DNA of 64,000 nucleotides from Anthopleura xanthogrammica. Taxonomy: Eukaryota > Cnidaria > Anthozoa > Actiniaria > Actiniidae. Position numbers and translations under genes: made by a program. The stretch spans positions 4,733,978-4,797,977 of the forward strand of contig OZ025220.1 of assembly GCA_964019055.1 (NCBI GenBank), given 5' to 3'. The notes under the pieces were generated by a model, which was not told the DNA's origin, searched no databases, and saw only the letters and a program-made list of their open reading frames with translations. This document shows, piece by piece, positions 11,168-22,028 of the stretch (positions are counted from its first letter, which is position 1; every line of letters begins with the position of its first letter).

Positions 11168-11515
11168 ACTATGAGGTACTATAGTCAGCTTATAAGACAA
11201 GCTAGATATCTAATGATAGTGCTAGTACATATCTAAGTAGTGCTATTATATATCTAATCGTATATATTTTTTACATTAGATACGTTAGAATGGTAACTAT
11301 GAGGTACTATATAGTCAACTTATAAGACAAGCTAGATATCTAATGATAGTGCTAGTAGATATCTAAGTAGTGCTATTATGTATCTAATCGTATCTATTAT
11401 ATACATTAGATACGTTAGAAAGGTAACTATGAGGTACTATAGTCAACTTATAAGACAAGCTTGATATCTAATGATAGTGCTAGTAGATATCTAAGTAGTG
11501 CTATTATATATCTTA
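11168..11515. repeat. Satellite with AGATATCTA motif, unit about 128 bp
   Basis: Unit landmarks in order: AACTATGAGGTACTATAGTC, GACAAGCTAGATATCTAATG, GTAGATATCTAAGTAGTGC, TATCTAATCGTATCTATTAT, ATACATTAGATACGTTAGAA. Unit starts lie near 11168, 11295 and 11425. The array is interrupted at 11516 by an inserted repeat and resumes near 13076, 13527 and 18569. Confidence 0.85.
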
Positions 11516-13075
11516 TAGTACACTCGACAAAATTACTCGATTCTGATTGGTCTAGAGGAGTACAATTAGAGCGTTAATTGGTACTCCGTGGGAGTACCAA
11601 TTAGGTCGCTATGGAAACACGGCCAAAAGCGGCAAATTTCCCCAGTGAAATTCCCTAAAATTCAGTGTTTTATAGATTAAAATGGAAAAAATTCAGAAAA
11701 CTGTTCAATACTCACATAGGAAGGCCTCAAATTATGATAACTAGACAAATTCAAGACGTAATAAATCATGTTTTGTAGTAGAAAGTCGCTTTTTCTTTCT
11801 AGTTTACGCCAAACAATTTGAGTTGGAGCTTTGAATGTTCTCGTTTTATTACCTGTTTGTCTTCTGTGGTTTTCTCGAAAAATAAATTCAAAACCACATC
11901 TACAGTATGTAGAAAATAGCTAACAACAGTTTTAAAGCAAATTTCTTTCCGTTTAGCAAAAAAACACAGTGAGTAGAGGTTCGTTTTTTGTTTTAAAATA
12001 GTTAAGATCAAATCTTACCAGCAAACTGTCGAGTAGTTGTAGAGAGACGAATTCAGCTATTTATCACGAGTTAATTGATCCTAAGTTGTCAATCCAGTCT
12101 TGAAACTGCTATGTTCAGCAATAAAGGAACTCATTAGTTCGTGTTCGTCCGAGTATAAATACAATAAGAGTTATGTAATCGTCCGTGCTGTTATGCAATA
12201 CTCAAGAGAATTGTGATGTATATAAAAGTAATGAAGTTGTTCAATAAATGTACATTAAATATTCAAGTCTTTGACGAGTATATTACAGAAACAATAAAAT
12301 CTTCAGATAATTCACCATTCAAAGAAAATAGCAGTGAAATTCTTCCAGCTACAGGAGGGAATATTATCCAAAGCACATGGCCTAATTACTGGCGACTCGT
12401 TCACGGCAAGCTGTACTTCAAAACTTTTAACTTGAACGACATATTTGTCGCTTTTATCCCTTTTGATGTTGTCCAGCTAACTTGTTTTAAAAGAAAGTAT
12501 TTTTGAAATTGTGTTTTTGCAGTTATTAGCAAATGCTAAGAGGAAAAAAACTTATTTTAGCGAACTGTAAACTCTCAACTTTCGCTTAGTTTTCACACAG
12601 TACGTTTTCAAAGAAAAGTCGCTTCTTGATTCGCTGTTTAGCTGTCAGTACTGTCATTCAATAGTTGTAAACATGCATTAAAATGGCTTTTTACTTGAGA
12701 TGTAAAATTATTTTCTAGTATTTTGTAGTTTAAATCATACATAAAATACTAATTTAAAAAGGTTTTACAGCAACGTTAACACTTTCTATGCTGTTCTTGA
12801 CTTAGCGTTCTTGGAAAAGGGTCAGTTATAGCAAAGCCAATGAAGATGAATGAATGCCTTCGCTTCGCATTTTATATAAAATTTTGTTGAGTGAACTATA
12901 AATAAAAAATCGCACGACCTTCTCGTACAATTTGGAATTAATACGCACTCGTAATGTTTTGAAAGTTCTTTAATTGCACTCGCCTAAAGGCTTGTGCAAT
13001 TACAAGAACTTTCAAAACATTACTAGTACCTATTAATTTCCAAATTGTACTCGAGGTCGTGCGATTTCCTATACT
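11516..13075 (+). mobile_element. Repeat family copy A, no coding capacity seen
   Basis: It begins TATAGTACACTCGACAAAAT and ends GTGCGATTTCCTATA. It is inserted in the satellite: the left flank ends ATATCT and the right flank resumes CTAATCGTATC, giving a possible CT duplication. The same termini in opposite orientation bound a shorter copy at 17640-18568. The 3' part (12913-13067) is a near-perfect palindrome built on CGCACGACCTTCTCGTACAA and GAAAGTTCTTTAATTGCAC. The internal open frames have no recognisable domain. It is probably a non-autonomous DNA transposon. Confidence 0.7.
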
Positions 13076-13106
13076 AATCGTATCTATTATATACATTAAA
13101 TACGTT

Positions 13107-13525
13107 GGGGGCGCAGATAGAACGAAAACAAGATTTTAATTTGTTGCCATTTTTTGAAGACATAAGTCGATGCTGATTTTTTCTGTCCACACATAACGTT
13201 AGACAAACTTTTCGAGTATCGGAATTTTGAGGTTTAAAGCTTAAAAGACATTTCATGATTTTTTAAAAGCAATTTTATTCGAAAAGCTTACCACATGGAT
13301 GATGAATCAAAATAACCGAAAACATACATCTACTGAAGATTTTTTTATTAGACCGGTGTGATAGTCTAATAATAAAAAAAAATTCTTCAGTAGAGGTGTG
13401 TTTTTGGTAGTTTTGTTGTCCCAAGACGAAATCTATATAATTAGATGCCACGTTTCTCAATGCAAACTCATTATCATATTACACATCTTCATTAGCATGT
13501 TAACACCGGCTTATGCGAAATCGTT
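13107..13525. other. Insert in the satellite containing a 70-bp stem-loop
   Basis: Satellite sequence stops near 13107 and resumes near 13527. In between, 13328-13396 forms a hairpin with arms CTACTGAAGATTTTTTTATT / AATAAAAAAAAATTCTTCAG and a short GGTGTGATA loop. No protein is recognisable. The borders of the insert are uncertain. Confidence 0.5.
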
Positions 13526-13526
13526 C

Positions 13527-13732
13527 TTATGAGGTACTATAGTCAACTTATAAGACAAGCTAGATATCTAATGATAGTGCTAGTAGATATCTAAGTAGTG
13601 CTATTATATATCTAATCGTATCTATTATATACATTAGATACGTTAGAATGGTAACTAAGAGGTACTATAGTCAGCTTATAAGACAAGCTAGATATCTAAT
13701 GATAGTGCTAGTAGATATCTAAGTAGTGAGTT
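13527..13732. repeat. AGATATCTA satellite, second block
   Basis: About one and a half units with the same landmarks as at 11168 (GAGGTACTATAGTC, CTAGATATCTAATG, GTAGATATCTAAGTAGTG). The block ends where the Harbinger element begins. Confidence 0.8.
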
Positions 13733-13940
13733 TTTCTGTATCCTCTGTGCACGGATGTGAAAAACAAAGGGTCTGTGTTTTTATGATGAGGGACGTGTGA
13801 CATGTGAAATATTTGACCTAATTAACCTATGTTCACTCAACCACTGACTCAGAATAAAGCCGCGAATTTCAAATTTGACAGCTGCGTTGCGCTCTCCTAA
13901 ACTAAACTAGGTAAATTACACTCATCTTTCTTACTGTTTA

Positions 13941-15090
13941 ATGGAATTCGATGAGGATGACGGCATGACAGGGGACGAGCTATTCCAGAAGTATTTTGCA
14001 GGTATTTTGCAGTTCTGCACTAGTATGCTATAATTTTCAGATATCGAGTTAACTTTTTGTCAAAGTTTTTATGCTGCAAAAAAAGCAGTTATCACTATCT
14101 ATATCTAGCATTTCAATATGAAAATATGGAGTGAAATCAAATAATTTTTGAATTGTTATTATAAAGGCTAACCTGTAATTTGTAGCTAAATTCTACTGAG
14201 TAAACCATCCAACAGAGCTCACGTGCATGCAAACTATCAGGCACAAAATTATTATCTCTCCCCATTCATTTTGCTTGTTATTTTGCCTCATATCTAGACT
14301 TATCCGCCGCGTTTTTGTACCGTTTTACGTCCTCAAGGGAGTTGAGAACAAAATATAAACGAATGGGATGATATAAGTGTAAAGATATTTTTCAAGCAAA
14401 GTGAGAATATGAACTCCGTTAGCTTAGGTCACATGATTCTGAAATAAAGAGCGAACGTGTTGGTTTTATTTTCATTCAGGTAAGCGAAAGCAGTCCGCAC
14501 CTGGGACGTCGAAAACTGGTACTAGGCAGTCGCGTAATGCTATCACAGACGAGGAAATAGCTTTTTACAGAAAAGCCGTAGAAAAATGCGGGAATGATTG
14601 GAAGAAAATACTTGGATTCATAGTAAAGCACAAGGACCTCCTGAGTAAACACGTGGCTGAGAAATATCAGATAGCCTTCAAGAACATGGACGACAAAGAA
14701 CAGACGAAGTCAGTTAGGAATCGTTTGGGAAACATTGGAAGGAAAACGAAAATGTCTCGTGAGAGAGGGAGGAGCGGCACGTACTAGAGGGAGTAGCTTG
14801 CACGGCCGAAGAAGTAATGAAGTCCGTGAGCGATGTCAAAGAGGCAGAAATGAGTGACCCCTTAATTCAAAGTGATGACTCGGATGATGACCATATAGAG
14901 CCTACCGCCTGACAATGACGATGAGCCCACAGGTGACGAAAATGAAGTGGTGCAAGTGCCCCTACCTGCCCCTAGCTCCCCACCTGGAAAAAAAGCAAAG
15001 AAAAAGAAGGGGACGGATCTGCTTAAGAAGCTCCATACCCGCGCAGAGTCGCTACTGAGTGTTGGGATGGCGACAGCAAAGATGATATGA
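13941..15090 (+). pseudogene. Myb/SANT-like Harbinger companion protein, with stops
   Basis: Exon 1 is 13941-14001 (starts MEFDEDDGMTG). Splicing to 14480 joins YFAG to KRKQSAPG in frame. Exon 2 holds the SANT-like helix region (ITDEEIAFYRKAVEKC then NDWKKILGFI). In-frame stops follow at 14785-14787 and near 14911. The sense sequence then continues in neighbouring frames as an acidic and basic tail ending near 15090 (KKAKKKKGTDLL and a final AKMI). In Harbinger elements the Myb-like protein helps bring the transposase into the nucleus and onto the DNA ends. Confidence 0.6.
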
Positions 15091-16359
15091 AGTTTTTAAG
15101 AAAAAGTGCCGAGAGCCAGGGCTTTTCATTGTCTGAATCAGTTAGTAATTAATTATAATATTTACTAGAGTGCTTTTAGTCAAACTTGAAATAGCTAGAA
15201 AGCTTAGTTAGCTATTTATAGGTGACGTCACCTAAACTAGTAAGAGCCCACTCAGCCAACGATATGTCATGATGGGTTATGGCTATTGGGGAGCAATCAT
15301 CTCCAATACGGTCTTTTACTGATTTCTTACGATAGAAAATATACAATTGAGTGACCAATATCTTGTTATAGATTTATCACGAACAAAATAGACTCGCCAA
15401 TTTGTCAAATTAAGTGACGTCTGACTCTTCCGTTTCAGTTCAGTCAGTGTCCCTCGAGACACTGCTTTCTAACTAACTTAAAGTCGCTCCATTTCGTATC
15501 GTTAGGGGAATAAATACTTTTGTTATTTAGGTAGCTCCCAAAATTCATATAGGTTTCGAAATCGGGTCAGTCTCAGTATTACTTGACGAGTTGAAGTAAA
15601 AAACTATAATTTAGTTATTTAATTTCACTATACAAAGATTTACTTGTTTTTTTTATTCAGGTGTGTGGATATTTCTTTGTTATACACCTAAAACCCTATG
15701 CCAGTTTGGAGGCTAGAAACAAACATGAAAGTTATTGTAAGTTTTGGTTAATTGTTATATTATTCTATGCTGATTTGCGGCCATACATGCGTAGATATCT
15801 TCATTTTCTATAATCGTGTAGGATTACAACGATCAATAGATATACCCAAATATCATTTGAAAACATGAGGCTTTTTCAGCTTATTGTCGTTTGGTGCAAT
15901 CTGTAATTAGTAGTCATGTACAAATAAACGCAATTAAAATTAAAAAATGTAGAAATGGAACAATTATTTTTGGACTGATTAGAGAGTTTTTGCATCACAC
16001 TTACACCTAACGTCAAATTTAATCACGCGATCCTTTTTTCTATACTAACTAACAATGTTTGTATATGAATGAAATCGTTCTCTCGTGCGTAAGACATCAG
16101 TATTTACTCGATTTGACGTTCTCAAAACCAAGCTTACTGAAAAGGTAATTTGACGTTTGACGTCCCGTAAAATTGCATATCTCTAACCTCTTTTACATTT
16201 GTCCCTCCCTGCCTTCCTTTGTATATACTGAGTCAGTATTCCCTAAAAATGTATTTGATAAAGTGCAAACACTTAAAGCATGAGATAGTACTAAGTAATA
16301 TAAAAAAGCATTTGCATGATTTATTTCACGCTTTGAGTGTTTGTACTCTACCTCTTGCT
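15091..16359. other. Harbinger interior without a recognisable gene
   Basis: This is spacer between the convergent Myb-like and transposase genes. It is AT-rich and has no domain, repeat array or hairpin that I could recognise. Confidence 0.5.
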
Positions 16360-17506
16360 TACAAAATTATAAATCTGCTTCTTATGTATCGAATCAATCG
16401 GCGTCTTCTATTTGTTAGGGCAACAACTAAGTAAGTTACAACACTAACAAACTGCCTCTGCCCTCTAAATCTTCCCGCTCTCCCCGGAACACTTCGATAA
16501 ATGCGCACATCTCCTATTCGATTCTCTACTCGCACTCTTGCCCTTCCAAGCTCGATGTTTGCTCGGTAGCAGGCGGGGCTCAAGCGCCGTCCTCTTTGAC
16601 GCCTGAAAGGTGTCAAAAGGGTTTGTACTGCTGGATACCCACCATCTGCCAACAGGTATGCATCTTGCGGAAGGGAGAGCTGCCGTCGATGGCCCATGGG
16701 TGGCAGCCGCCTAAACGAATTGGCATCAGTAGCATACCCAAGAAAACCACCACGAACAAACCTAAAGAACCCGTCATTGTCGACAACGACATGAAAGTTG
16801 AGAAAATATTAGCCTCGATCTCTCCTGTAATACAGGCGCTGTACGTCACGGTTCTGTGGTCTGTTTATTTGGACGGCAAAAGCATCAACTGCCCCTACAG
16901 CGTTTGGAAACTCCTCGAATTCGTCCCGTTGCCTTTCCCATGATTGTTCGTCAATCCACTCTACATATCAATAACAATAGTGCTCGTGCAAAATAGGGAT
17001 GATGGTGTATATTATGTCGCTGACATTGCTAACTGAAATGCCAAACTGGTGACTGAGTGCTGTAAATGTCGGATAATTTCTCAGCCATAGGAAACAAAGT
17101 AACACTCTGTCTTGTAAAGGTAGAGCATATGTCCTTGTACGCCTCATGCGTCTCCTTGGATTCAAAGTATTTCGCACACGTGCCTCAATGTCAGGTCGAA
17201 CTCGCCTTATAACTAGCAACAAGCTCTCGGGAGTCTCCCCTGTTAAGATAAAAAAATTGCCTGGATTAGTTATCATTGTATTCCAGACACTTCTCTCACG
17301 AATTCTGCAAACCTTTCCATCAAAATTACGACGTAAAATCGTGTGCACTGGTACGTTGAATTGTCCAAGAGGTGAAGAATCCTTTGAATAACTGACGTTA
17401 TTGTATCTATTGGCGGTGGAGGAGGAACAATTCGTCTGACTATATCAATGTATTCGAAAAGGAAAGCAAGAATCGAAAAAATAAAAGTAGGCGTAGGTGG
17501 TGGCAT
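16360..17506 (-). pseudogene. PIF/Harbinger transposase (DDE_4 type), frameshift plus stop
   Basis: The start MPPPTPTFIFSILAFLFEYI is at 17506. A frameshift near 17340 moves to PVHTILRRNFDGKVC. The N-terminal helix-turn-helix region includes LPLQDRVLLCFLWLR and FGISVSNVSDII. The catalytic core shows the first Asp in NAVGAVDAFAVQI, the second in LLADGGYP and the Glu in RVRVENRIGD. A TAA stop lies between RRDRG and YFLNFHVVVDNDG near 16823. The C-terminus reads VVALTNRRRR. All three catalytic acids are kept, but the frameshift and the stop make it non-functional as it stands. Confidence 0.75.
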
Positions 17507-17639
17507 TTTTAGAGCTAGCCAGTCAGGCAAATAAAATACTCATTTTACGCTCGGCTGACTTTATTCAAAATATGTAAAGTTGCTTAGTCACCGAAACACA
17601 GAGGTCTGTGAAAAACAGAGGATACAGAAAAACTCTATT

Positions 17640-18568
17640 AGTATAGGAAATCGCACGACCTCGTAATGTTTTGAAAGTTCTTTAATTGCACTCGCCTAAA
17701 GGCTCGTGCAATTACGAGAACTTTCAAAACATTACTCGTACCTATTAATTTCCAAATTGTACGAGAAGGTCGTGCGATTTTTTATTTATAGTTCACTCAA
17801 CAAAATTTTATACAAAATGCGAAGCGAAGGCATTCATCCATCTTCATTGCCTTTGCTATAACCGACCCTTCTCCAAGAAAGCTAAGTCAAGAACAGCATA
17901 GAAAGTTTTTAAATTAGTATTTTATGTATGATTTGAACTACAAAATACTAGAAAATAATTTTACATCTCAAGTAAAAAGCCATTTTAATGCATGTTTACA
18001 TGTTTACAACTATTGAATGACAGTACTGACAGCTAAACAGCGAATCAATAAGCGACTTTTCTTTGAAAACGTACTGTGTGAAAACTAAGCGAAAGTTGAG
18101 AGTTTACAGTTCGCTAAAATAAGTTTTTTTCCTCTTAGCATTTGCTAATAACTGCAAAAACACAATTTCAAAAATACTTTCTTTTAAAACAAGTTAGCTG
18201 GACAACATCAAAAGGGATAAAAGCGGACAACAGGTAATAAAACGAGAAAATTCGAAGCTCCAACTCAAATTGTTTGGCGAAAACTAGAAAGAAAAAACGA
18301 CTTTCTACTACAACACATGATTTATTACGTCTTGAATTTGTCTAGTTATCATGATTTGAGGCCTTCCTATGTGTGTATTGAACAGTTTTCTGAAATTTTT
18401 CCATTTTAATCTATAAAACACTGATTTTTTGGGAATTTCACTGGGGAAATTTGCCGCTTTTGGCCGTGTTTCTATAGCGACTTAATTGGTATTCCTACGG
18501 AGTACCAATTAACGCTCTAATTGTACTCCTCTAGACCAATCAGAATCGAGTAATTTTGTCGAGTGTAC
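17640..18568 (-). mobile_element. Repeat family copy B, inverted relative to copy A
   Basis: On the plus strand it starts TATAGGAAATCGCACGACC and ends TTGTCGAGTGTACTATA, the inverse of copy A's termini. It matches the two end regions of copy A, including the internal palindrome with GAAAGTTCTTTAATTGCAC, but lacks about 600 bp of A's interior. It sits immediately beside the Harbinger element's right end. The satellite resumes at its right with AATCGTATCTATTATATAC. Confidence 0.7.
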
Positions 18569-18690
18569 TATAATATATATAATCGTATCTATTATATACA
18601 TTAGATACGTTAGAAAGGTAACTATGAAGTACTATATAGTCAGCTTATAAGACAAGCTAGATATCTAATGATAGATACGTTAGAAAGGAT
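18569..18690. repeat. AGATATCTA satellite, third block
   Basis: Part of one unit (TCGTATCTATTATATACATT, GTACTATATAGTCAGC, CTAGATATCTAATGATAG), then it decays. Confidence 0.75.
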
Positions 18691-19760
18691 CTAGTAGCTA
18701 AAAGGATCAATTAGATACATTAGATACTTTATAACTGTCATTGCTCAATAATAGACTATATAATATAGTATATAATATATATATAATGAGTATATAATAT
18801 ATATATAATGAGTATATAATAACTAAAACTGCACATTTCTCCTCTTGTCTGTAAAGTTGAGGGTGATATAAGCAGGAGTTTCTTTGCACGAGTGTCCAAA
18901 GCAATTTCGCAGCACAATCTTGTTTAAAATCACATTAAAAACTTCCAGTGGCACGTCTATGGTGAAGTGTCCCTTCTATGGTGCACAAAGATTTGGAGTT
19001 GCGTGAAGACTGCTATGAATTTTATTGCGAATTTTCTTTAGACATCTCATCACCATTTTCTTTGTTCCTACTACTTGCTCGACATCTTTATATCGAGAGT
19101 TCGTGCTGTATTTGATCTCAAGCAAGGTAATACATTTATCGACTTCCCAATAAAATCCTCCAATAACACTTTTGTTAAGCAATCGATTTTGTGGTTAAGT
19201 AAATATCGCATTAATTCATCAGAGAGAACCGTTTCTTTGAACATTTGAGAAGCCATTTTGAATTTTACCCACAATACATATCACACGTCCGATGAGCGAT
19301 TGAGGGGGTGGTCTGCCCCCAGCGTGTTTTGAAATATATATCCCGGTAAAAAGTAAGATTTGCTTGACATCTCGTAAATCCTCCAAAAAAATCGATATTA
19401 CTCATGCACGCCGACTATATTGACACATGTTTCTTGTCTTTCTTGTTGTTATTAAAAGGACGAGTTACCCTTGTGAAATCACAGGTCCAATTCAGTCCCA
19501 GTCCCCCATGTCGCCTCATGTCGCTCGGTCAAGTTTTGGAAATTGCGTTTTTGACCTCTCAAAAAATATAGAAAGGCGCATCAGAATCAAAAACTTTTTT
19601 CACCAGCGATTTTCAATGAGTTTATATTTTGATATGAAAAAGTAGAAAAAATTTAGTGTCATAGGCACTTTAAAAGCTTGTAACGGATTTCAAGCTTCAG
19701 GGCACTACTTTGGTTTCTTTACTTGGCGTGGGTGGTTGAACTGTAGCAACGCTTCGTTCG
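18691..19760. other. No recognised gene; possible decayed minus-strand exon
   Basis: Low-complexity TATATAATGAG repeats lie near 18770-18820. On the minus strand, two overlapping frames between 19250 and 18976 (MASQMFKETVLSDELM... and GFYWEVDKCITLLEIKYS) look protein-like but match no family I know. The frame switch between them suggests decay. Confidence 0.35.
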
Positions 19761-19976
19761 TTTGACCTTCACGTTATTCACCATTTATCCCCCGATATTG
19801 TTATTTTAGAAATAGGGGCCAATGATCATTCTCGTTTTCCGCCTGAGGTTGTAGGATCGACTATTGATGAATTAGTTCAGTTTTTATTAGAGCAATTTTC
19901 AGTTCACATTGTAGGAGTGTGCCATGTCATACCATCTGGTGTGCTTAAGTGGATGGCTTTGTTTAGTCTCTCTTAG
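19761..19976 (+). pseudogene. SGNH/GDSL-hydrolase-like fragment
   Basis: The open frame of about 70 residues reads PDIVILEIGANDHS, then VVGSTIDELVQFLLEQF and HIVGVCHVIPSGV. The ILEIGANDHS block corresponds to the Asn-containing block of SGNH hydrolases, usually GTND. Such domains occur in retroelement proteins of cnidarians. No GDS nucleophile block precedes it, so it is only a fragment. A 36-residue open frame starting MPSCKRKYVKSADG at 20036 could belong to the same decayed unit. Confidence 0.45.
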
Positions 19977-20364
19977 TTGCCTAGTTTATTTGGCTATAGT
20001 GGTCTGCCTACCCCTTCTTTGTGTTGCAGGTCACTATGCCTAGTTGTAAAAGGAAGTATGTTAAGAGTGCTGATGGACCTGCAAAAAGAACAAGAAGAGC
20101 CCAGGTCTGTGACGAAATAATCTACAGTAAAAATCGAAAGTGTTGATACACTAACTCATAATTTTGGAAAAATTAAGCATGCAGTGTAAGAAAAAGCGCT
20201 TTAAAAATCGTATATAAACTAAATCCCCCCTCCCCCATTCAATGTTGTTCCTTGAGAATGTGGCTAGCTCACGGTACCCAACTTTGGCCATTTAGACAAC
20301 ATTGCAAGGGGAGGGGGAGCGTACAGTGGACATCAGTCATTTCACACAGCCAATTTTGGGAGCA
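19977..20364. other. Spacer, GA/CT-rich patches
   Basis: It contains the short 36-residue frame at 20036-20146 noted with the SGNH fragment and some C- and G-rich runs. Nothing else is recognisable. Confidence 0.4.
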
Positions 20365-20631
20365 TTAATAATAATAATAATAATAATAAATTATATTTTA
20401 TTGAGCGCTTATTCCCCATGGTTCAACTGCGCTTTACAACTGTACTACATAAAAGTTTTGGAAACATTAACTTAATTTTTATTGTATTATGTATAATTGG
20501 ACTTTATGTACATTTTATGTTTAATTTATTAATATATATATATATATAGACAACATGATAAAAGTAGTGTATAGATATAAAATTATAAAGGTTATAAAAA
20601 TGTAAAATATTATGGTTTCAGAATAAGATGA

Positions 20632-22016
20632 CTAATAAAATGCTTGCTTAAAAAGCCAGGTTTTAACCTCATGTTTGAACTGTGAGAGTGAAATAGATGA
20701 TCTTATGTTCTGTGGGAGACTGTTCCATAGTTCAGGGGCTGCAGTGGAGAAGGCTCTTTTGCCATAGTGATTTAGGTTATAATTAGGTTTCGTCAAAAGG
20801 TTCTGAGACTTTGATCTTAAGGAACGTGATGGCACATAAGGTTGCACTAAGTCAAACAGATAAGAAGGGGTCTGATTATGTAAAACTTTGAATGTAAGTA
20901 GAAGAATCTTGAAAACAATACGCTGTTCAACAGGTAGCCAGTGCAAATCATATAAGATGGGAGTGATATGTTCTTGTTTCCTTGAGAAGGTAACAAGCCT
21001 AGCGGCTGCGTTTTGAACATGTTGCAACTTTTTCAGAGAAACATTAGGGAGACCATATAGTAAAGAATTGCAGAAGTCAGGCTTCGAGGAAATGAGGGCA
21101 TGGACAAGAGTTTCACATGCATTTCGACTCAAATACTTTCTAATTTTCCAAATATAATGAATATGAAAAAAACAGGTTTAACATACAGAAAGTATCTGAT
21201 TTTCCAACGACAATGACTCATCAAAGATGACACCGATGTTACGAGCTGATGTTGATAGAGGAATAGATGAGTTCGAAATTTGAAGGGATTCAATAGGTGG
21301 TCTAGGACGACGAGGGTTAGTTAAAACAAGAATTTCAGTTTTGTCGTCATTAAGTTTCAACTTGTTGGAAGTCATCCATCTATCAATTTCTGATACACAG
21401 GTCTCAATTTGCTGTTTTGCTCTATCCAGCTCAATTGAGGAAGATGTAGAGAATGTGAAATAAAGTTGGGTGTCATCAGCATATAAGTGAAAGTTGATGT
21501 TGCACTTCCGCATAATATCACCAATTGGTGCGGTATATAAAAGAAATAAAATGGGTCCCAGAATAGAGCTTGGGGGACACCGCATTCTAGAAGTTGAGAA
21601 CAAGATGAAGCACCGTTTACTTTCACTCGAAAGCATCTATCACTGAGGTAGGATTTAAACCATCGAAGAGCTTTTCCATTGATGCCGTATCTAGTTGAAA
21701 GCCTCTCAAGAAGAATGTTATGATCTACCGTATCGAAAGCAGCTGATAGATCAAGTAATACTAAAATAACTGCAGACTGTCTGTCAATAGCTTGAAGAAT
21801 ATCATTGTGAACTCTCAAAAGTGCTGTCTCAACACTATGGAATTTCTTGTAGGCTGATTGAAATTTTTCATGGAGATCATTTTTCTCCAAGTGCTCTGCT
21901 AGTTGAGAGGCGACCACCTTTTCTACAACCTTGGAGAGAAATGTCAAGTTTGATATTGGTCTGAAACTGGAAAATTCATCTTGAGGCAGATTATGTTTTT
22001 TGATGACTGGTCTCAC
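20632..22016 (-). pseudogene. LINE reverse transcriptase and C-terminal region, broken
   Basis: Reverse-transcriptase blocks in order: SSFRPISNLTFLSKVVEK, KFHSVETALLRVHND, VLLDLSAAFDTVDHNILL, then a frameshift near 21580 in the GVPQ..GSILGP region, HLYADDTQLYF with the catalytic ADD, and WMTSNKLKLNDDKTE. After a break near 21150-21178 the tail continues as VHALISSKPDFCNSLLYG, LQHVQNAAARLV and ELWNSLPQNIR. The order and spacing fit a non-LTR reverse transcriptase of the CR1/L2 group. Confidence 0.8.
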
Positions 22017-22028
22017 TATCGCTTCTTT

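Larger units (their letters stand above)
13733..17637. mobile_element. PIF/Harbinger element with Myb-like and transposase genes
   Basis: The terminal inverted repeats are AGTTTTTCTGTATCCTCTG at the left and its inverse, ending AGAAAAACT, at the right. Further in, both ends carry related GTGAAAAAC stretches. It contains two convergent genes: a Myb/SANT-like gene on the plus strand (13941-15090) and a DDE_4-type transposase on the minus strand (17506-16360). This two-gene layout is the hallmark of PIF/Harbinger. The flanks rejoin the satellite unit as AAGTAGTG / CTATTA, without a clear 3-bp duplication. Stops in both genes indicate an inactive copy. Confidence 0.75.

Noticed and set aside
11516..18568. 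Copies A and B as the two ends of one giant transposon enclosing the Harbinger genes
   Set aside because: Satellite sequence resumes immediately inside and outside each copy, and the Harbinger element has its own inverted ends, so A and B are separate insertions.
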